DNA from: Marinobacter segnicrescens
GTDB lineage: Bacteria; Pseudomonadota; Gammaproteobacteria; Pseudomonadales; Oleiphilaceae
Direction: 5' to 3'
Assembly (NCBI RefSeq): GCF_900111555.1
Contig: NZ_FOHZ01000007.1
Location: 124,001-188,000 of the forward strand
DNA length: 64,000 nucleotides
Position numbers and translations under genes: made by a program. The notes beneath the pieces were generated by a model. It was not told the DNA's origin. It ran no database searches and saw nothing but the letters and a program-made list of their open reading frames with translations. This document shows positions 20,601-33,191 of the stretch, in pieces (position 1 is the first letter of the stretch; each line of letters opens with the position of its first letter).

Positions 20601-21071
20601 GTGAATATAAACCTTACGTTGATAGGGCAATCGATTGCCTTCGCTATTTTCGTCTGGTTCTGCGTCAAGTACGTCTGGCCTCCGATTACCGAGGCCATGA
20701 ACGCACGCCAGAAAAAAATAGCCGATGGTCTGTCTGCTGCAGACCGCGCTTCGCTGGACCTTGAGCTGGCTCAGGAAAAGGCCGCCCAGGAACTGCGCAC
20801 CGCGAAGGAAGAAGCCGCTGCCCTGATCGAACAGGCCAACAAGCGGGCAAGCCAGATTGTCGAAGACTCCAAGAGCGAGGCTCGCACCGAGGGTCAGAAA
20901 CTCATCGATCAGGCCCATGCTGAAATCGAGCAGGAACGTGTCAAGGCGCGTGATGCCCTGCGGGCTGAAGTGGCTGCCCTGGCCGTCGCCGGCGCCGAGA
21001 AGATCCTGGAAAAATCTGTCGATGCCAACGCACACAGCGAGATGCTGGACAAGCTCGCTGCCGAACTTTAA
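20601..21071 (+). CDS. atpF: F1Fo ATP synthase subunit b
   Basis: A 156-residue peripheral-stalk subunit. It has one N-terminal membrane helix (about 5-25, [22 protein letters not shown]) followed by a long charged coiled coil (about 30-155). Length is the same as the E. coli subunit (156). GAGGTA lies upstream of the GTG start at 20601. It lies between atpE and atpH, 12 bases before the latter. Confidence 0.96.
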   Translation: MNINLTLIGQSIAFAIFVWFCVKYVWPPITEAMNARQKKIADGLSAADRASLDLELAQEKAAQELRTAKEEAAALIEQANKRASQIVEDSKSEARTEGQKLIDQAHAEIEQERVKARDALRAEVAALAVAGAEKILEKSVDANAHSEMLDKLAAEL

Positions 21072-21083
21072 ACGAGGTTCATC

Positions 21084-21620
21084 ATGGCAGAACTGACAAC
21101 GCTGGCACGCCCCTACGCCCGGGCAGCCTTCGAGACTGCGGAGAGCCAGGGTTCCCTGGCTCACTGGTCCGAGGTGCTGACACTGGCCGGACAGGTGGCT
21201 GCCAACAGCGACGTGAAAGAGCTTCTCGCGCATCCGGGTGTCGACCGGTCAACCAAGGCAGACATCATTCTCGAATTTGCCGGTACCGAGGTTTCCGAAC
21301 CGGTCCGCAACTTCTTCGCCATTCTCGCTGAAAGAGGCCGTCTCGCGCTGCTTCCGCAAATATCCGAACTGTTCCGCAAGTTCCGTGCGGACCTGGAACG
21401 CACCGTCGAGATCGATGTCACCGCAGCCTTTGAGCTGACGGAAGAACAGCAACAGAAACTGGCCGAGGCCCTGTCGAAGAAACTCGAGCGGCAGGTAACG
21501 CTTTCCACCCAGGCAGACAAGGCCCTGATCGGCGGCGTCATCGTACGCACCGGCGACATGGTGATCGACGCCTCTGTACGTGGAAAGCTGGAAAAACTCG
21601 CCGACACACTGGGCGCCTGA
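21084..21620 (+). CDS. atpH: F1Fo ATP synthase subunit delta
   Basis: A 178-residue subunit that joins the peripheral stalk to the F1 head. It starts with the typical [15 protein letters not shown] and ends with the C-terminal domain containing [22 protein letters not shown], both hallmarks of AtpH. Length matches E. coli (177). It lies 12 bases after atpF, and atpA follows after 28 bases. Confidence 0.97.
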   Translation: MAELTTLARPYARAAFETAESQGSLAHWSEVLTLAGQVAANSDVKELLAHPGVDRSTKADIILEFAGTEVSEPVRNFFAILAERGRLALLPQISELFRKFRADLERTVEIDVTAAFELTEEQQQKLAEALSKKLERQVTLSTQADKALIGGVIVRTGDMVIDASVRGKLEKLADTLGA

Positions 21621-21648
21621 TTTCAGCACAAGGTTTGAGGACAAAGGC

Positions 21649-23193
21649 ATGCAGCAACTGAATCCATCCGAGATCAGTGACATCATCAAGAAGAGAATCG
21701 AAAAGCTCGATATCTCTTCCGAAGCAAAGAATGAAGGCACCATTCTGTCGGTTTCCGACGGTATCGTGCTGATCCACGGTCTTGCCGACGTCATGTACGG
21801 TGAGATGATTGAATTCGCCAACGGCACCTTCGGCATGGCTCTGAACCTGGAGCGCGATTCCGTTGGTGCGGTTGTACTGGGTGACTACGAAGACCTGGCC
21901 GAGGGCCAGAAAGTCCGTTGTACCGGTCGTATCCTGGAAGTCCCGGTTGGCCCGCAACTGATGGGTCGCGTGGTTGACGGTCTGGGTAACCCGATCGACG
22001 GCAAGGGTGATCTGGGTACGTCCCTGACTTCCCCGGTCGAGAAAGTGGCGCCCGGCGTTATCGCCCGTCAGTCTGTTGACGAGCCGGTTCAGACTGGTCT
22101 CAAGGCCATCGACACCATGGTGCCGATCGGTCGCGGTCAGCGTGAGCTGATCATCGGTGACCGTCAGATTGGTAAGACCGCTGTCGCCATCGACGCGATC
22201 ATCAACCAGAAGAACACTGGCATCAAGTGTATCTATGTGGCAGTGGGCCAGAAGCAGTCCTCCATTGCTGCCGTAGTGCGCAAGCTGGAAGAGCATGGCG
22301 CCATGGACCACACCATCGTGGTCGCCGCCGGTGCCGCCGATCCTGCATCCATGCAGTTCCTGGCTCCGTACTCCGGTACCTCCATGGGCGAGTACTTCCG
22401 TGACCGTGGTGAAGATGCCCTGATCATCTATGATGACTTGTCCAAGCAGGCTGTGGCCTATCGCCAGATCTCCCTGCTGCTGCGTCGTCCGCCGGGCCGT
22501 GAAGCCTACCCGGGTGACGTTTTCTATCTGCACTCCCGTCTGCTGGAGCGTGCGTCCCGTGTCAATGCGGACTACGTTGAGAAGCTGACCAACGGTGAAG
22601 TGAAAGGCCAGACCGGTTCCCTGACCGCACTGCCGATCATCGAGACCCAGGCTGGTGACGTTTCTGCGTTCGTTCCGACCAACGTGATCTCCATCACTGA
22701 CGGTCAGATCTTCCTGGAAACCAACCTGTTCAACTCCGGTATCCGTCCGGCGATGAACGCCGGTATCTCCGTATCCCGGGTTGGTGGTTCCGCCCAGACC
22801 AAGATCATGAAGAAGCTCGGCGGTAACATCCGTCTGGCCCTGGCTCAGTACCGGGAACTGGCGGCTTTCGCCCAGTTTGCTTCTGACCTTGACGAAGCAA
22901 CCCGTAAGCAGCTCGAGCACGGTCAGCGCGTTACCGAGCTGATGAAGCAGAACCAGTACAGCCCGATGACCGTTGCGGAAATGGGCACCGTACTGTTCGC
23001 AGCTAACGAAGGCTTCCTGGACGACGTCGATGTCGAGAAAGTGGTCAAGTTCGAAGCGCAGCTCCTGGACTGGATGCGTGCCGAACAGAAAGAACTGCTC
23101 GACAAGATCGGCGCTGAAGGGAACTACAACGACGATATTATCGCCGGCCTGAAAGCTGCTCTGGAGAAATTCAAGACCACTCAAAGCTGGTAA
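21649..23193 (+). CDS. atpA: F1 ATP synthase subunit alpha
   Basis: A 514-residue regulatory nucleotide-binding subunit of F1. The Walker A motif is GDRQIGKT (about residues 170-177), and the family signature [17 protein letters not shown] lies near 365-381. The start [10 protein letters not shown] is the standard N-terminus, with GAGG and AAAGG upstream. An in-frame extension back to 21580 overlaps atpH and is rejected. Length matches E. coli (513). Confidence 0.98.
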   Translation: MQQLNPSEISDIIKKRIEKLDISSEAKNEGTILSVSDGIVLIHGLADVMYGEMIEFANGTFGMALNLERDSVGAVVLGDYEDLAEGQKVRCTGRILEVPVGPQLMGRVVDGLGNPIDGKGDLGTSLTSPVEKVAPGVIARQSVDEPVQTGLKAIDTMVPIGRGQRELIIGDRQIGKTAVAIDAIINQKNTGIKCIYVAVGQKQSSIAAVVRKLEEHGAMDHTIVVAAGAADPASMQFLAPYSGTSMGEYFRDRGEDALIIYDDLSKQAVAYRQISLLLRRPPGREAYPGDVFYLHSRLLERASRVNADYVEKLTNGEVKGQTGSLTALPIIETQAGDVSAFVPTNVISITDGQIFLETNLFNSGIRPAMNAGISVSRVGGSAQTKIMKKLGGNIRLALAQYRELAAFAQFASDLDEATRKQLEHGQRVTELMKQNQYSPMTVAEMGTVLFAANEGFLDDVDVEKVVKFEAQLLDWMRAEQKELLDKIGAEGNYNDDIIAGLKAALEKFKTTQSW

Positions 23194-23200
23194 ATCCCCT

Positions 23201-23220
23201 GGCCCGCCCCGTTGCGGGCC
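23201..23220 (+). other. Hairpin between atpA and atpG
   Basis: A 6 bp GC stem (GGCCCG/CGGGCC, 8-base loop) lies in the 69-base atpA-atpG gap and has no T tract. It is possibly an mRNA processing or stability element within the operon. Confidence 0.4.
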
Positions 23221-23262
23221 AAGTGGTTCACATGAGTGTCTAACTTGAAAAGGCAGTGACTT

Positions 23263-24123
23263 ATGGCCGTCGGAAAAGAAATACGTAACCAGATCGGAAG
23301 CATCAAGAGCACGCAGAAGATCACCTCCGCCATGGAAATGGTGGCGGCGAGCAAGATGCGTAAGGCTCAGGAACGTATGCAGGCGACCCGCCCGTATGCG
23401 GAAAAGATGCGTCAGGTTATTGGGCATATCGCGCTGGCCAATCCGGAGTACCGTCACAGTTTCCTGATGGATCGTGAGGTTAACCGGGTCGGTTTCATCG
23501 TGATTTCCTCTGACCGGGGACTGTGTGGTGGCCTGAACAGTAACCTGTTCCGGCTGCTGGTCCGTGAAATGCGTGACTGGAAAAACAAGGGTGTTGAGTC
23601 CGACATCTGTGCAATCGGTCAGAAAGGCGCCTCGTTTTTCCGCAACTATGGCGGCAACGTTGTCGCGGCACTGACCCACCTGGGCGACACCCCCAGCGCG
23701 GAACAGCTTATCGGTAACGTCAAGGTAATGCTGGACGCGTTCGAGGAAGGTCGTATCGACCGGCTGTACGTGGTTCACAACGAGTTTGTGAACACCATGA
23801 CCCAGCAGCCGAAGGTGGAGCAGCTGTTGCCCCTGCCGCCGAGCGAAGACGAAGAGATCAGAAGCCAGTGGGATTATCTCTATGAGCCTGCCGCGGCTCC
23901 AATCCTGGATGGCCTTCTGCCACGTTACATCGAGTCCCAGGTTTACCAGGGCGTGGTGGAAAATCTGGCCTGCGAACAGGCTGCCCGGATGATTGCCATG
24001 AAGAGCGCAACCGACAACGCCGGCAGCATTATTGATGAGCTCCAGTTGGCCTATAACAAGGCCCGTCAGGCAGCCATCACCCAGGAAATTTCGGAGATTG
24101 TGAGCGGCGCGGCTTCGGTCTGA
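23263..24123 (+). CDS. atpG: F1 ATP synthase subunit gamma
   Basis: A 286-residue central rotor shaft. The N-terminal coiled coil ([19 protein letters not shown]...) and the C-terminal signature (ASVxxNA-like [20 protein letters not shown]) are intact, with the Rossmann-like domain between. Length matches E. coli (287). It is preceded by a 69-base gap containing a small hairpin. Confidence 0.97.
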   Translation: MAVGKEIRNQIGSIKSTQKITSAMEMVAASKMRKAQERMQATRPYAEKMRQVIGHIALANPEYRHSFLMDREVNRVGFIVISSDRGLCGGLNSNLFRLLVREMRDWKNKGVESDICAIGQKGASFFRNYGGNVVAALTHLGDTPSAEQLIGNVKVMLDAFEEGRIDRLYVVHNEFVNTMTQQPKVEQLLPLPPSEDEEIRSQWDYLYEPAAAPILDGLLPRYIESQVYQGVVENLACEQAARMIAMKSATDNAGSIIDELQLAYNKARQAAITQEISEIVSGAASV

Positions 24124-24160
24124 CCCGGATCACGATCCAACTGGCTTTAGTGACTATTGA

Positions 24161-25573
<1,413 letters not shown>

Positions 25574-25613
25574 GTCACCCTCCCTTCGCTGACCGACCTG
25601 AGAGGCAACCGAG

Positions 25614-26036
25614 ATGGCTATGACTGTACATTGTGACGTCGTAAGTGCCGAAGAAAAGATCTACTCCGGCCTGGTGGAAATGCTGATCGCCAATGGCACC
25701 GAGGGTGAGCTGGGTATCCAGCCCGGCCACGCACCGTTGCTGACTGCGCTGAAGCCCGGCCCTGTCCGCTTCTTCAAGCAGGGTGGTGAGGAAGAGATCA
25801 TCTATGTCTCGGGTGGCTACCTGGAGGTTCAGCCCTCCGTTGTCACCCTGCTGGCTGACACCGCTGTCCGTGCCAAGGACGTGGATGAAGCCGCAGCGCT
25901 GGAAGCCCAGCGAGAGGCCGAGAAGGCACTGGCGAACAAGACTGGTGAGTTCGAGTACTCTCGCGCCGCTGCCGAACTGGCAGAGGCGGTTGCACAGCTC
26001 CGTACCCTGGAAAAGCTGCGCAAGAAAGTACGCTGA
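25614..26036 (+). CDS. atpC: F1 ATP synthase subunit epsilon
   Basis: A 140-residue inhibitory and coupling subunit. It has an N-terminal beta-sandwich ([54 protein letters not shown]) and a C-terminal two-helix domain (about 88-140). It is the last gene of the atp operon, 40 bases after atpD. GAGAGG precedes the ATG, and a second in-frame ATG lies two codons on. Confidence 0.96.
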   Translation: MAMTVHCDVVSAEEKIYSGLVEMLIANGTEGELGIQPGHAPLLTALKPGPVRFFKQGGEEEIIYVSGGYLEVQPSVVTLLADTAVRAKDVDEAAALEAQREAEKALANKTGEFEYSRAAAELAEAVAQLRTLEKLRKKVR

Positions 26037-26066
26037 TACCGTTCCTCTGGAACGGGCTCACCCGGG

Positions 26067-26137
26067 CCGCATCATCGTGGCGTACCGGCCGGATTTGAAT
26101 CTGGCGGGTACTGTCATCGTGAGTGCGGCTTTTTTTG
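26067..26137 (+). terminator. Probable terminator of the ATP synthase operon
   Basis: GCCGCA (26067-26072) can pair with TGCGGC (26124-26129), which runs directly into an eight-T tract. The long loop contains further GC-rich palindromic sequence (CCGGCCGG). A separate small hairpin CCGTTCC/GGAACGG (26039-26055) follows the atpC stop. Confidence 0.5.
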
Positions 26138-26177
26138 TTAGAGAATGACCCGATTACACAGAACTCAGGGACCAGCC

Positions 26178-27548
26178 ATGACAGCCCCGCTCCACGTGAT
26201 CATCCTGGCCGCCGGCCAGGGCTCCCGCATGAAATCCAGCCTCCCAAAGGTACTCCACAAGGTGGCCGGCAGGTCCATGTTGCACCATGTCATGGATACC
26301 GCCCGCACACTGGGCGCGGAAGGCATCCACGGTGTTATCGGCCATGGTGCAGATCAGGTAAAAGCGGTCACTCCGGCGACTGACGTCACCTGGGCGTTGC
26401 AGGAGCAGCAGCTGGGCACCGGCCATGCTGTGGCGCAGGCGTTGCCGGCGGTGCCCGATGGAGCCGTTGTGCTGGTCCTTTATGGCGATGTGCCGCTCAT
26501 CAATCCGGAAACCCTGGTGGCCTTGGTGTCCCGGGTGAACCAGCAAAGCCTTGGGCTGCTCACTGTCGACCTGGCCAACCCGGATGGTTATGGCCGCATC
26601 CTGCGAAATGAGCAGGGGAAGGTGATCGCCATCGTTGAACAGAAAGATGCAACCGAATCCCAGAAAGCGATCTGTGAGGTGAATACTGGCATCCTGGCGG
26701 TGACCTCGGATCACCTGAAGCGCTGGTTGCCGCAACTGTCCAACAGTAATGCACAGGGCGAGTATTATCTGACCGATATTATCGCCATGGCGGCGGGGGA
26801 AGGCATGACCATCGAAGTGGCCCAGCCTTCCCACGAACAGGAAGTGCAGGGTGTGAATAACCGTCTGCAACTATCAGTGCTGGAGCGCTGGTATCAACGC
26901 TGTGAGGCGGAGCGCCTGATGACCGAAGGCGCCACTCTGGCCGATCCGGACCGGATCGACGTGCGGGGTAACCTGACCGTCGGCCAGGATGTGCTGATCG
27001 ATGTGAACGTGGTGTTTGAGGGCGAGGTAACCCTTGGTAATAACGTGTCCATCGGCCCTAACTGCCTGATCCGGGACGCCCGGCTGGCTGATAACGTCAC
27101 CGTGCACGCTAACTCCGTGATCGAAGGTGCGGACGTGGCCGAGCAGTGCCAGATCGGCCCCTTTGCCCGGTTGCGCCCGGGCACGCGCCTGGCCCGTACT
27201 GCGAAGGTGGGCAACTTTGTGGAAACCAAGAAGGCCGAGGTGGGCGAGGGTAGCAAGATCAATCACCTGAGCTACGTCGGCGACGCCACCCTTGGCCGTA
27301 ATGTGAATGTGGGTGCAGGCACCATTACCTGTAATTATGATGGGGTGAACAAGTTCCAGACGGTGTTGGGAGATAACGTATTCGTGGGTTCCAACACCGC
27401 GCTTGTAGCACCGGTCTCGGTGGCAGCGGACGCGGTTATTGGCGCCGGTTCCACCATTACTACCGACGTAGCGGAAAAAGACCTGGCCGTGGCCCGAGGT
27501 CGACAACGGAATATCAAGGGCTGGAAGCGGCCTGAAAAGAAAGCCTGA
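26178..27548 (+). CDS. glmU: Bifunctional GlcNAc-1-P uridyltransferase / GlcN-1-P acetyltransferase GlmU
   Basis: A 456-residue enzyme making UDP-GlcNAc for peptidoglycan and lipopolysaccharide. The N-terminal pyrophosphorylase domain shows [20 protein letters not shown] (residues about 8-27) and LYGDVPLI. The C-terminal half is a left-handed beta-helix of hexapeptide repeats (about 250-440). I start at the ATG at 26178 (AGGGA upstream), giving the same length as the E. coli enzyme. An upstream in-frame ATG would add 11 residues. glmS follows 25 bases later, the usual glmU-glmS pair. Confidence 0.97.
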   Translation: MTAPLHVIILAAGQGSRMKSSLPKVLHKVAGRSMLHHVMDTARTLGAEGIHGVIGHGADQVKAVTPATDVTWALQEQQLGTGHAVAQALPAVPDGAVVLVLYGDVPLINPETLVALVSRVNQQSLGLLTVDLANPDGYGRILRNEQGKVIAIVEQKDATESQKAICEVNTGILAVTSDHLKRWLPQLSNSNAQGEYYLTDIIAMAAGEGMTIEVAQPSHEQEVQGVNNRLQLSVLERWYQRCEAERLMTEGATLADPDRIDVRGNLTVGQDVLIDVNVVFEGEVTLGNNVSIGPNCLIRDARLADNVTVHANSVIEGADVAEQCQIGPFARLRPGTRLARTAKVGNFVETKKAEVGEGSKINHLSYVGDATLGRNVNVGAGTITCNYDGVNKFQTVLGDNVFVGSNTALVAPVSVAADAVIGAGSTITTDVAEKDLAVARGRQRNIKGWKRPEKKA

Positions 27549-27573
27549 CCTGACTCAAGAGCGGAAGAATCTT

Positions 27574-29406
27574 ATGTGCGGCATTGTTGGAGCAGTCTCG
27601 CAAAGGGACGTTGAAGGGATCCTGCTGGAAGGGCTGCGACGCCTTGAATATCGGGGTTACGACTCCGCCGGCCTGGCCACCCTGAACGGGGAAGGTAACA
27701 TCCACCGGGCCCGTGAACTGGGCAAGGTGGCGGCGCTCGCAGAATCCATCGCTGCCCAGCCATCACCGGGCCCGATCGGCATTGCCCATACCCGCTGGGC
27801 GACCCATGGCGAGCCGTCACGTATCAATGCCCACCCCCATATGTCCGGGGAGCGCCTGGCGATTGTCCACAACGGCATCATCGAGAACTATCAGGAACTC
27901 CGGGAAGCGCTGCGGGCAGAGGGCTACGAGTTTACCTCCCAGACCGACACTGAAGTGGTTGCCCACCTGATCGAAAAGCAGTACCGCAACGAGCAGGACC
28001 TCTTCAAGGCCGTTCGTGCGGCGATCAGCCAACTACGCGGGGCCTTCGCCCTGGCAGTCCTCCATGCGGATGAACCGGACCACCTGGTGGTTTGCAGAGA
28101 GGGTAGCCCGCTGGTGATTGGTGTGGGTATTGGCGAAAATTTCATCGCTTCCGATCAGCTGGCACTGTTGCCGGTCACCGACCGTTTCATGTTCCTGGAG
28201 GAAGGGGACATTGCCGATGTGCGCCGGGATCGGATCGATATAGTCGATCGGAACGGTCAAACCGCCGAGCGGGAAGTGACCCGTTTCGAACATGGCCATG
28301 ATGCGGCCGACAAGGGTGAGTACCGCCACTATATGCTGAAGGAAATCCACGAGCAGCCGGCGGTTATCAAAGCCACCATGGAAGGCCGTCTCACCGACAG
28401 CCACGTGCTCGAGCAGGCCCTGGGTACAGACGCCGGGAAACTGCTGGAAAATGTCCGTCACGTCCAGATCATCGCCTGTGGTACGAGTTACCACGCTGGC
28501 ATGGTCGCGCGCTACTGGATCGAGGAGCTGGCGGGTGTTCCCTGTTCCGTGGAAGTGGCCTCTGAGTTCCGCTACCGCAAGCACGTGATCCAGCCGGACA
28601 CCCTGTTCCTCTGCATCTCCCAGTCCGGCGAAACCGCCGACACCCTGGCCGCCCTGCGCCAGGCCAAGAAGGCGGGGTTCCGCGCCGCCCTGGCGATTTG
28701 TAACGTACCGGGCAGCTCACTGGTGCGGGAGTCGGACCTGGTGATCATGACCCAGGCTGGCCCGGAAATCGGCGTGGCCTCCACCAAGGCCTTTACCACC
28801 CAGCTGACTGCACTGCTGATCTTCACCCTGGCTCTGGCCCGGCACAATGGCCTGTCGGAGGAAAAGGAAGCCGAAATCGTCCAGGCCCTTAAACTGGTAC
28901 CTGGCCAGGTAGCGGATGTACTCGCGCTGGATGACGCCATCGCCGAGCTCAGCGAAGCCTTCGTGGACAAGCACCACAGCCTGTTCCTGGGGCGTGGCTC
29001 CCAGTTCCCGGTGGCCCTGGAAGGCGCCCTGAAACTGAAGGAAATCTCCTACATCCACGCCGAGGCCTACCCGGCCGGCGAGCTCAAGCACGGCCCCCTG
29101 GCACTGGTTGACAGTGAAATGCCCGTGGTCACCGTTGCCCCCAATAACGACCTGGTGGAAAAGCTCAAATCCAACCTGGAGGAAGTCCGCGCCCGGGGTG
29201 GTGAGCTGTTCGTCTTCGCTGATCGCGAGGCCGACGTTAAGTCCGAAGACGGCATCCATGTCATGCAGATCCCCTCAGTGCACCCGATTACGGCACCCAT
29301 CGTCTTCACCGTGCCGCTGCAGCTGCTGTCCTACCACGTGGCAGTACTGAAGGGCACCGATGTGGACCAGCCCAGGAACCTGGCGAAAAGCGTCACGGTC
29401 GAATGA
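27574..29406 (+). CDS. glmS: Glutamine--fructose-6-phosphate aminotransferase GlmS
   Basis: A 610-residue enzyme forming glucosamine-6-phosphate from fructose-6-phosphate and glutamine. It has an N-terminal Ntn glutaminase domain with catalytic Cys after the initiator Met ([17 protein letters not shown]), then two SIS sugar-isomerase domains ([32 protein letters not shown]). The conserved C-terminus NLAKSVTVE is intact. This 3' end is the classic Tn7 attachment target, but no Tn7-like element is inserted downstream. Confidence 0.98.
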   Translation: MCGIVGAVSQRDVEGILLEGLRRLEYRGYDSAGLATLNGEGNIHRARELGKVAALAESIAAQPSPGPIGIAHTRWATHGEPSRINAHPHMSGERLAIVHNGIIENYQELREALRAEGYEFTSQTDTEVVAHLIEKQYRNEQDLFKAVRAAISQLRGAFALAVLHADEPDHLVVCREGSPLVIGVGIGENFIASDQLALLPVTDRFMFLEEGDIADVRRDRIDIVDRNGQTAEREVTRFEHGHDAADKGEYRHYMLKEIHEQPAVIKATMEGRLTDSHVLEQALGTDAGKLLENVRHVQIIACGTSYHAGMVARYWIEELAGVPCSVEVASEFRYRKHVIQPDTLFLCISQSGETADTLAALRQAKKAGFRAALAICNVPGSSLVRESDLVIMTQAGPEIGVASTKAFTTQLTALLIFTLALARHNGLSEEKEAEIVQALKLVPGQVADVLALDDAIAELSEAFVDKHHSLFLGRGSQFPVALEGALKLKEISYIHAEAYPAGELKHGPLALVDSEMPVVTVAPNNDLVEKLKSNLEEVRARGGELFVFADREADVKSEDGIHVMQIPSVHPITAPIVFTVPLQLLSYHVAVLKGTDVDQPRNLAKSVTVE

Positions 29407-29412
29407 GCTAAC

Positions 29413-29451
29413 GCCTGTCTGCCGTAGATCCTGCATCTATGGCAGACAGGC
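29413..29451 (+). terminator. Long hairpin just after glmS
   Basis: Arms 29413-29429 and 29435-29451 form a stem of about 17 bp (one G-T pair) with a 5-base loop. It begins 7 bases after the glmS stop and lies at the Tn7-type attachment position. There is no T tract, so it may be a stabilising 3' end rather than a classic intrinsic terminator. Confidence 0.55.
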
Positions 29452-29499
29452 CCCGACTCCTTGAATCCCTCTTCCCGGCCTGTAAAACCTGTCCTGAGT

Positions 29500-29575
29500 G
29501 CTGCAGTAGCTCAGGCAGCAGAGCAACTGATTCGTAATCAGTAGGTCGGGGGTTCGACTCCCCCCTTCAGCTCCA
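29500..29575 (+). tRNA. tRNA-Thr (anticodon CGT), slightly atypical
   Basis: A 76-base cloverleaf with encoded CCA at 29573-29575. Stems: acceptor 29500-29506/29565-29571, D 29509-29512/29521-29524, anticodon 29526-29530/29538-29542 with loop TTCGTAA (anticodon CGT at 29533-29535, reads ACG), T 29548-29552/29560-29564 with loop TTCGACT. Odd points: a C-T mismatch at acceptor pair 5 (29504/29567), a D loop AGGCAGCA without the usual G18-G19 spacing, and T as discriminator base. It is probably functional, but a degenerate copy cannot be excluded. Confidence 0.8.
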
Positions 29576-29600
29576 GCCGCCTGATCAGAAGGAGCAGGCG

Positions 29601-31877
29601 TTAACCGGCGGCTTCCCGCAACTCCCGCGCCGCAGCCACCATATTCTCCAGGGCCGGAATCACTTCTTCCCACTGCCGGGTTTTCAGGCCGCAGTCCGGG
29701 TTTACCCACAGGCGTTCTGCCGGCACCCGTTCCGCTGCCTTGCTCATCAGGCTGACGATCTGATCCCGGGACGGAATGTTCGGTGAATGGATGTCATAGA
29801 CTCCCGGGCCGATTTCGTTCGGGTAGCGGAACGCCTCGAATACATCCAGCAGTTCCATGGCGGAGCGGGAGGTTTCGATGGTGATGACGTCCGCGTCCAT
29901 GCGGGCGATATCTTCAATAATGTCGTTGAACTCCGAATAGCACATATGGGTGTGGATCTGGGTAGTGTCCTTCACGCCGTTGGCGGTGATGCGGAACGCA
30001 TCGATAGCCCAGTCCAGGTAGTCCTGCCACTGTGACCGGCGCAGGGGCAGGCCTTCCCGCAGGGCGGCCTCGTCAATCTGGATGATGTTGACGCCGGCGG
30101 CCTCCAGGTCCAGCACTTCCTGGCGGATGGCCAGGGCCAGCTGGAAGGCGGTGTCACGCCGGGGCTGGTCGTCCCGCACAAAGGACCAGTTGAGGATGGT
30201 GACCGGGCCGGTAAGCATGCCTTTGAGGGGCTTGTCCGTAAGAGAGCGGGCGTAGGCAATCCACTCCACGGTCATGGGACCGGGGCGGTGGATATCACCA
30301 TAGAGAATCGGCGGTTTTACACAGCGGGAACCATAGGACTGTACCCAGCCAAAACGGGTGAAAATGTAGCCCTCTAGTTGCTCACCAAAGTACTCCACCA
30401 TATCGTTGCGCTCTGCCTCACCGTGGACCAGCACGTCCAGCCCCAGCTTTTCCTGTTCGCGGATGGCTCGCTCGATTTCTGTCTTCATGGTCGTGACATA
30501 GTGTTCCCGGCTGATTTCCTGCTTGCGGTACGCCAGCCGCGATTTGCGGATGTCCGTGGTCTGCGGGAAGGAGCCGATGGTGGTGGTGGGATAGCGGGGC
30601 AGCTTCAGATGTTGAGCCTGCTTGTTCGCCCGAATGGAGTAGGGGCTCTTGCGCTGGCCCAGCTCCGGCGTGATGGCCTGCACCTGCTGTCTGATGTCCG
30701 GATTATTGACCCTGCCTGATGCCCGCCGGCTGGCAATGGCCCGGGCGTTATCGGCCAGGGGTCCTGCCACAGCGTCAGTCCCCTCATTGAGGGCGCTTTT
30801 CAGCACACGGAGTTCGTCCAGTTTCTGGGTGGCGAAGGCCAGCCAGCTGCGGATCTCAGGATCCAGGTCGCTCTCCAGGGCCAGGTCCACGGGTACGTGG
30901 ATCAGCGAGCAGGAGGGGGCCAGCCACAGGCGGTCACCGAGCTTGTCGTGGACCGGTGTCAGCCATTCCAAAAGACCGTTGAGGTCCGTCTTCCAGATAT
31001 TGCGTCCGTCGATCACCCCCAGGGACAGCACCTTGTGGGGGGGCAGCCAGTCGACCACCGCCTGCACATCCTGTTTGCCCCGTACCGCGTCTATGTGGAG
31101 ACCGGCCACTGGCAGGTTGCAGGCCTGCTGCAGGTTTTCCGCGAGGGTGCCGAAATAGGTGGTTAGTAGCAGTTTGCTGCGGCTTCCCTTGAGGGCGTGG
31201 TAGGCGGTTTCCAGGGCTGCTTTCCAGTCGGCGTCCAGTTCGGTGACCAGGACGGGCTCATCCACCTGAACCCAGTCCACCCCCAGGTCCGCCAGCTGAT
31301 CCAGCAATTGCCCGTAGACCGGCAGCAGGCGCTCCAGCAGTTGCAGGCGGTCGTCGCCTTCCCGGGCCTTGCACAGCCACAGGTAGGTGACCGGACCGAT
31401 GATTACCGGCTTGGGGGAAACACCGGCACTGCGCGCCTCGGCAATCTGGTCTAACAGCCTCTGGTTGTTGAGGGAGAATGCCGTGTCCTCGGACACTTCC
31501 GGGACGATGTAGTGATAGTTGGTGTCGAACCACTTGGTCATCTCACCGGCCGCAATGCCGCAACCGCAGTCCGCCGGTGACCGGCCCCGGGCCACGCGGA
31601 AGTAGTGGTCCAGTTCGCTGCCCTTAAGTCCCTGAACCCGCTCCGGTAGATGGCCCAGGGTGAAGCTCATGTCCAGGACATGGTCGTACAGGGAAAAGTC
31701 CCCCACCGGCGCGTAGTCCAGGTCGGCCTGGGTTTGCCAGTTCTGCTGCCGCAGGTGTTTCGCCGTGTTCAACAGGTCGTCCGCGGTGGTTTTCGGCTTC
31801 CAGTAGTCTTCCAGTGCGAATTTGAGTTCTCGCCGGGTGCCGATGCGGGGAAACCCGAGGTTGTGTGTCAGTGCCAT
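29601..31877 (-). CDS. metE: Cobalamin-independent methionine synthase MetE
   Basis: A 758-residue zinc enzyme that transfers a methyl group from 5-methyltetrahydropteroyltri-glutamate to homocysteine, the last step of methionine synthesis, without B12. It starts with the typical [20 protein letters not shown], and the C-terminal catalytic barrel has HMCYSEFND and the Cys near [11 protein letters not shown] as zinc ligands. I start at the ATG at 31875-31877, with GGAG upstream. Length matches the family (about 750-760). It is divergent from metR, whose product activates it in enterics. Confidence 0.97.
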   Translation of the reverse strand: MALTHNLGFPRIGTRRELKFALEDYWKPKTTADDLLNTAKHLRQQNWQTQADLDYAPVGDFSLYDHVLDMSFTLGHLPERVQGLKGSELDHYFRVARGRSPADCGCGIAAGEMTKWFDTNYHYIVPEVSEDTAFSLNNQRLLDQIAEARSAGVSPKPVIIGPVTYLWLCKAREGDDRLQLLERLLPVYGQLLDQLADLGVDWVQVDEPVLVTELDADWKAALETAYHALKGSRSKLLLTTYFGTLAENLQQACNLPVAGLHIDAVRGKQDVQAVVDWLPPHKVLSLGVIDGRNIWKTDLNGLLEWLTPVHDKLGDRLWLAPSCSLIHVPVDLALESDLDPEIRSWLAFATQKLDELRVLKSALNEGTDAVAGPLADNARAIASRRASGRVNNPDIRQQVQAITPELGQRKSPYSIRANKQAQHLKLPRYPTTTIGSFPQTTDIRKSRLAYRKQEISREHYVTTMKTEIERAIREQEKLGLDVLVHGEAERNDMVEYFGEQLEGYIFTRFGWVQSYGSRCVKPPILYGDIHRPGPMTVEWIAYARSLTDKPLKGMLTGPVTILNWSFVRDDQPRRDTAFQLALAIRQEVLDLEAAGVNIIQIDEAALREGLPLRRSQWQDYLDWAIDAFRITANGVKDTTQIHTHMCYSEFNDIIEDIARMDADVITIETSRSAMELLDVFEAFRYPNEIGPGVYDIHSPNIPSRDQIVSLMSKAAERVPAERLWVNPDCGLKTRQWEEVIPALENMVAAARELREAAG

Positions 31878-31960
31878 GCTGGTGCTCCTGTTAATCAATA
31901 AGTGGCAGGAGCATAACCACTGAAGTTCATGACGAAAAATGGTTAAATGTCACCAATCCA

Positions 31961-31973
31961 TGACATCGATTCA
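31961..31973. promoter_or_regulatory. Candidate MetR-binding site
   Basis: TGACATCGATTCA matches the enteric MetR consensus TGAA-N5-TTCA with one mismatch. It sits in the metE-metR divergent gap, 9 bases before the metR ATG. A second imperfect element (TGAAGTTCA) is at 31921-31929. Inference from the consensus and location only. Confidence 0.4.
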
Positions 31974-31982
31974 TAAATAGCC

Positions 31983-32873
31983 ATGATCGAACGAAGCCAT
32001 CTGAAAATCCTGCGGGAAATCGACTGCCAGGGTTCCCTGACCGCTGCCGCCAGGGCATTGCACCTGACCCAGTCCGCCCTCAGTCACAAGATCACCCGGC
32101 TCGAGCAGCTACTGGGTACGCCCTTGTGGCAGAAGGAAGGTCGGGGCCTCAAGCTCACCCAGGCTGGTGATTACCTGTTGCAACAGGCCAACCGCCTGCT
32201 GCCCCAGCTGGAACGGGTGGATGAGCGCCTGTTGCAGTTTGCCCGGGGCGAGCGGGGGGCGCTTAACATTGGCATGGAATGCCACCCCTGTTACCAGTGG
32301 TTGCTGAAAGTGGTGGACCCCTTCCTGGCCCGGTGGCCAGGGGTGGATGTGGACGTCACCCAAAAATTCCAGTTCGGTGGCATGGCGGCGCTGTTCAACC
32401 ACGACATTGACCTGCTGGTGACCCCGGATCCGATCGTTCGCGAAGGCATCCACTTCGAACCGGTCTTTCCCTACGAGCAGGTGCTTGTGGTCAGCCGTGA
32501 CAGCGAGCTTGCCGGGCTGGAACGCGTCACCCCGCAGCAGGTGGCCGCCCAGACCCTTTATACCTACCCGGTGGCCATCGAGCGCCTGGATATCTTCCAG
32601 CAATTCCTTTTGCCTGCCAGTTGCCTGCCCAAAAAGCACAAGGTACTGGAAGCCACCGAGATGATGCTGCAGATGGTCGCCGCCGGCCGGGGTGTGACCA
32701 CACTGCCTTTGTGGCTGGTGGAGGAGTACGCCGAAACCCTGCCCATTACTCCAATCCGGCTCGGTGACGAGGGCATCCACAAGCACATCCATCTGGGTGT
32801 CCGAACGGGAGATCTCGACGACCGCCACACCCGGGCGTTTATCGAAATGGCGGGTGAAACCTCGCTGGTGTGA
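31983..32873 (+). CDS. metR: LysR-type regulator MetR
   Basis: A 296-residue LysR-family transcription factor. The N-terminal winged HTH (about 2-60) contains LKILREIDCQGSLTAAARALHLTQSALSHKITRLEQ, here split across the DNA-binding helices. The effector domain follows. MIERSHLKIL and the GMECHPCYQWL motif at about residue 97 are typical of MetR, which senses homocysteine. Divergent pairing with metE supports the assignment. A B12 riboswitch lies about 100 bases downstream but belongs to the next transcript. Confidence 0.93.
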   Translation: MIERSHLKILREIDCQGSLTAAARALHLTQSALSHKITRLEQLLGTPLWQKEGRGLKLTQAGDYLLQQANRLLPQLERVDERLLQFARGERGALNIGMECHPCYQWLLKVVDPFLARWPGVDVDVTQKFQFGGMAALFNHDIDLLVTPDPIVREGIHFEPVFPYEQVLVVSRDSELAGLERVTPQQVAAQTLYTYPVAIERLDIFQQFLLPASCLPKKHKVLEATEMMLQMVAAGRGVTTLPLWLVEEYAETLPITPIRLGDEGIHKHIHLGVRTGDLDDRHTRAFIEMAGETSLV

Positions 32874-32969
32874 TCCTGATCCCTCTGTCGCTCAGCATGG
32901 TTGTTGTCGGTGGTTTCTCTGTATATAGTGTTTATGTTCTTGGCGTAATACCAGATATTGTGATTAATT

Positions 32970-33145
32970 GATGATCAGTCTGGTATTGGGAATCCGGTGA
33001 GAGTCCGGAACTGACGCGCAGCGGTATTGGGGAACGAGCGGGCACCACGACACTGGCAAGGAGGAACTCCAGCCGGGAAGTCGCCCGCAAGGCCGAACCG
33101 GAAGGTTTACGCCCCTGAGTCCGAAGACCGGCCAAGGACAGAGTG
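32970..33145 (+). ncRNA. Cobalamin (adenosylcobalamin) riboswitch
   Basis: Core features of the cobalamin aptamer appear in order: GGGAATCCGGTGAGAGTCC (33 bases into the element), an AACTG-CGC segment, GACACTGG (33049-33056), a variable stem, and the C-CCTGAGTCCGAAGACCGGCC block (33113-33133) that holds the 3' part of the B12 box region. It precedes nrdA by about 300 bases. Known cobalamin riboswitches often shut off B12-independent isozymes when B12 is available, here class I ribonucleotide reductase. Element limits are approximate. Confidence 0.85.
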
Positions 33146-33191
33146 CTGTGCCTTCGCGTTTTAAAGGCGAGCGGACGGGTTCCAGTTTTTT

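Noticed and set aside
21538..23778. 746-residue minus-strand frame across atpA and atpG
   Set aside because: It is antisense to two universally conserved genes, and its peptide is low-information.
29407..29600. Tn7-like insertion at the glmS attachment site
   Set aside because: No transposon ends or tns-like genes follow glmS; a tRNA and metE come directly after.
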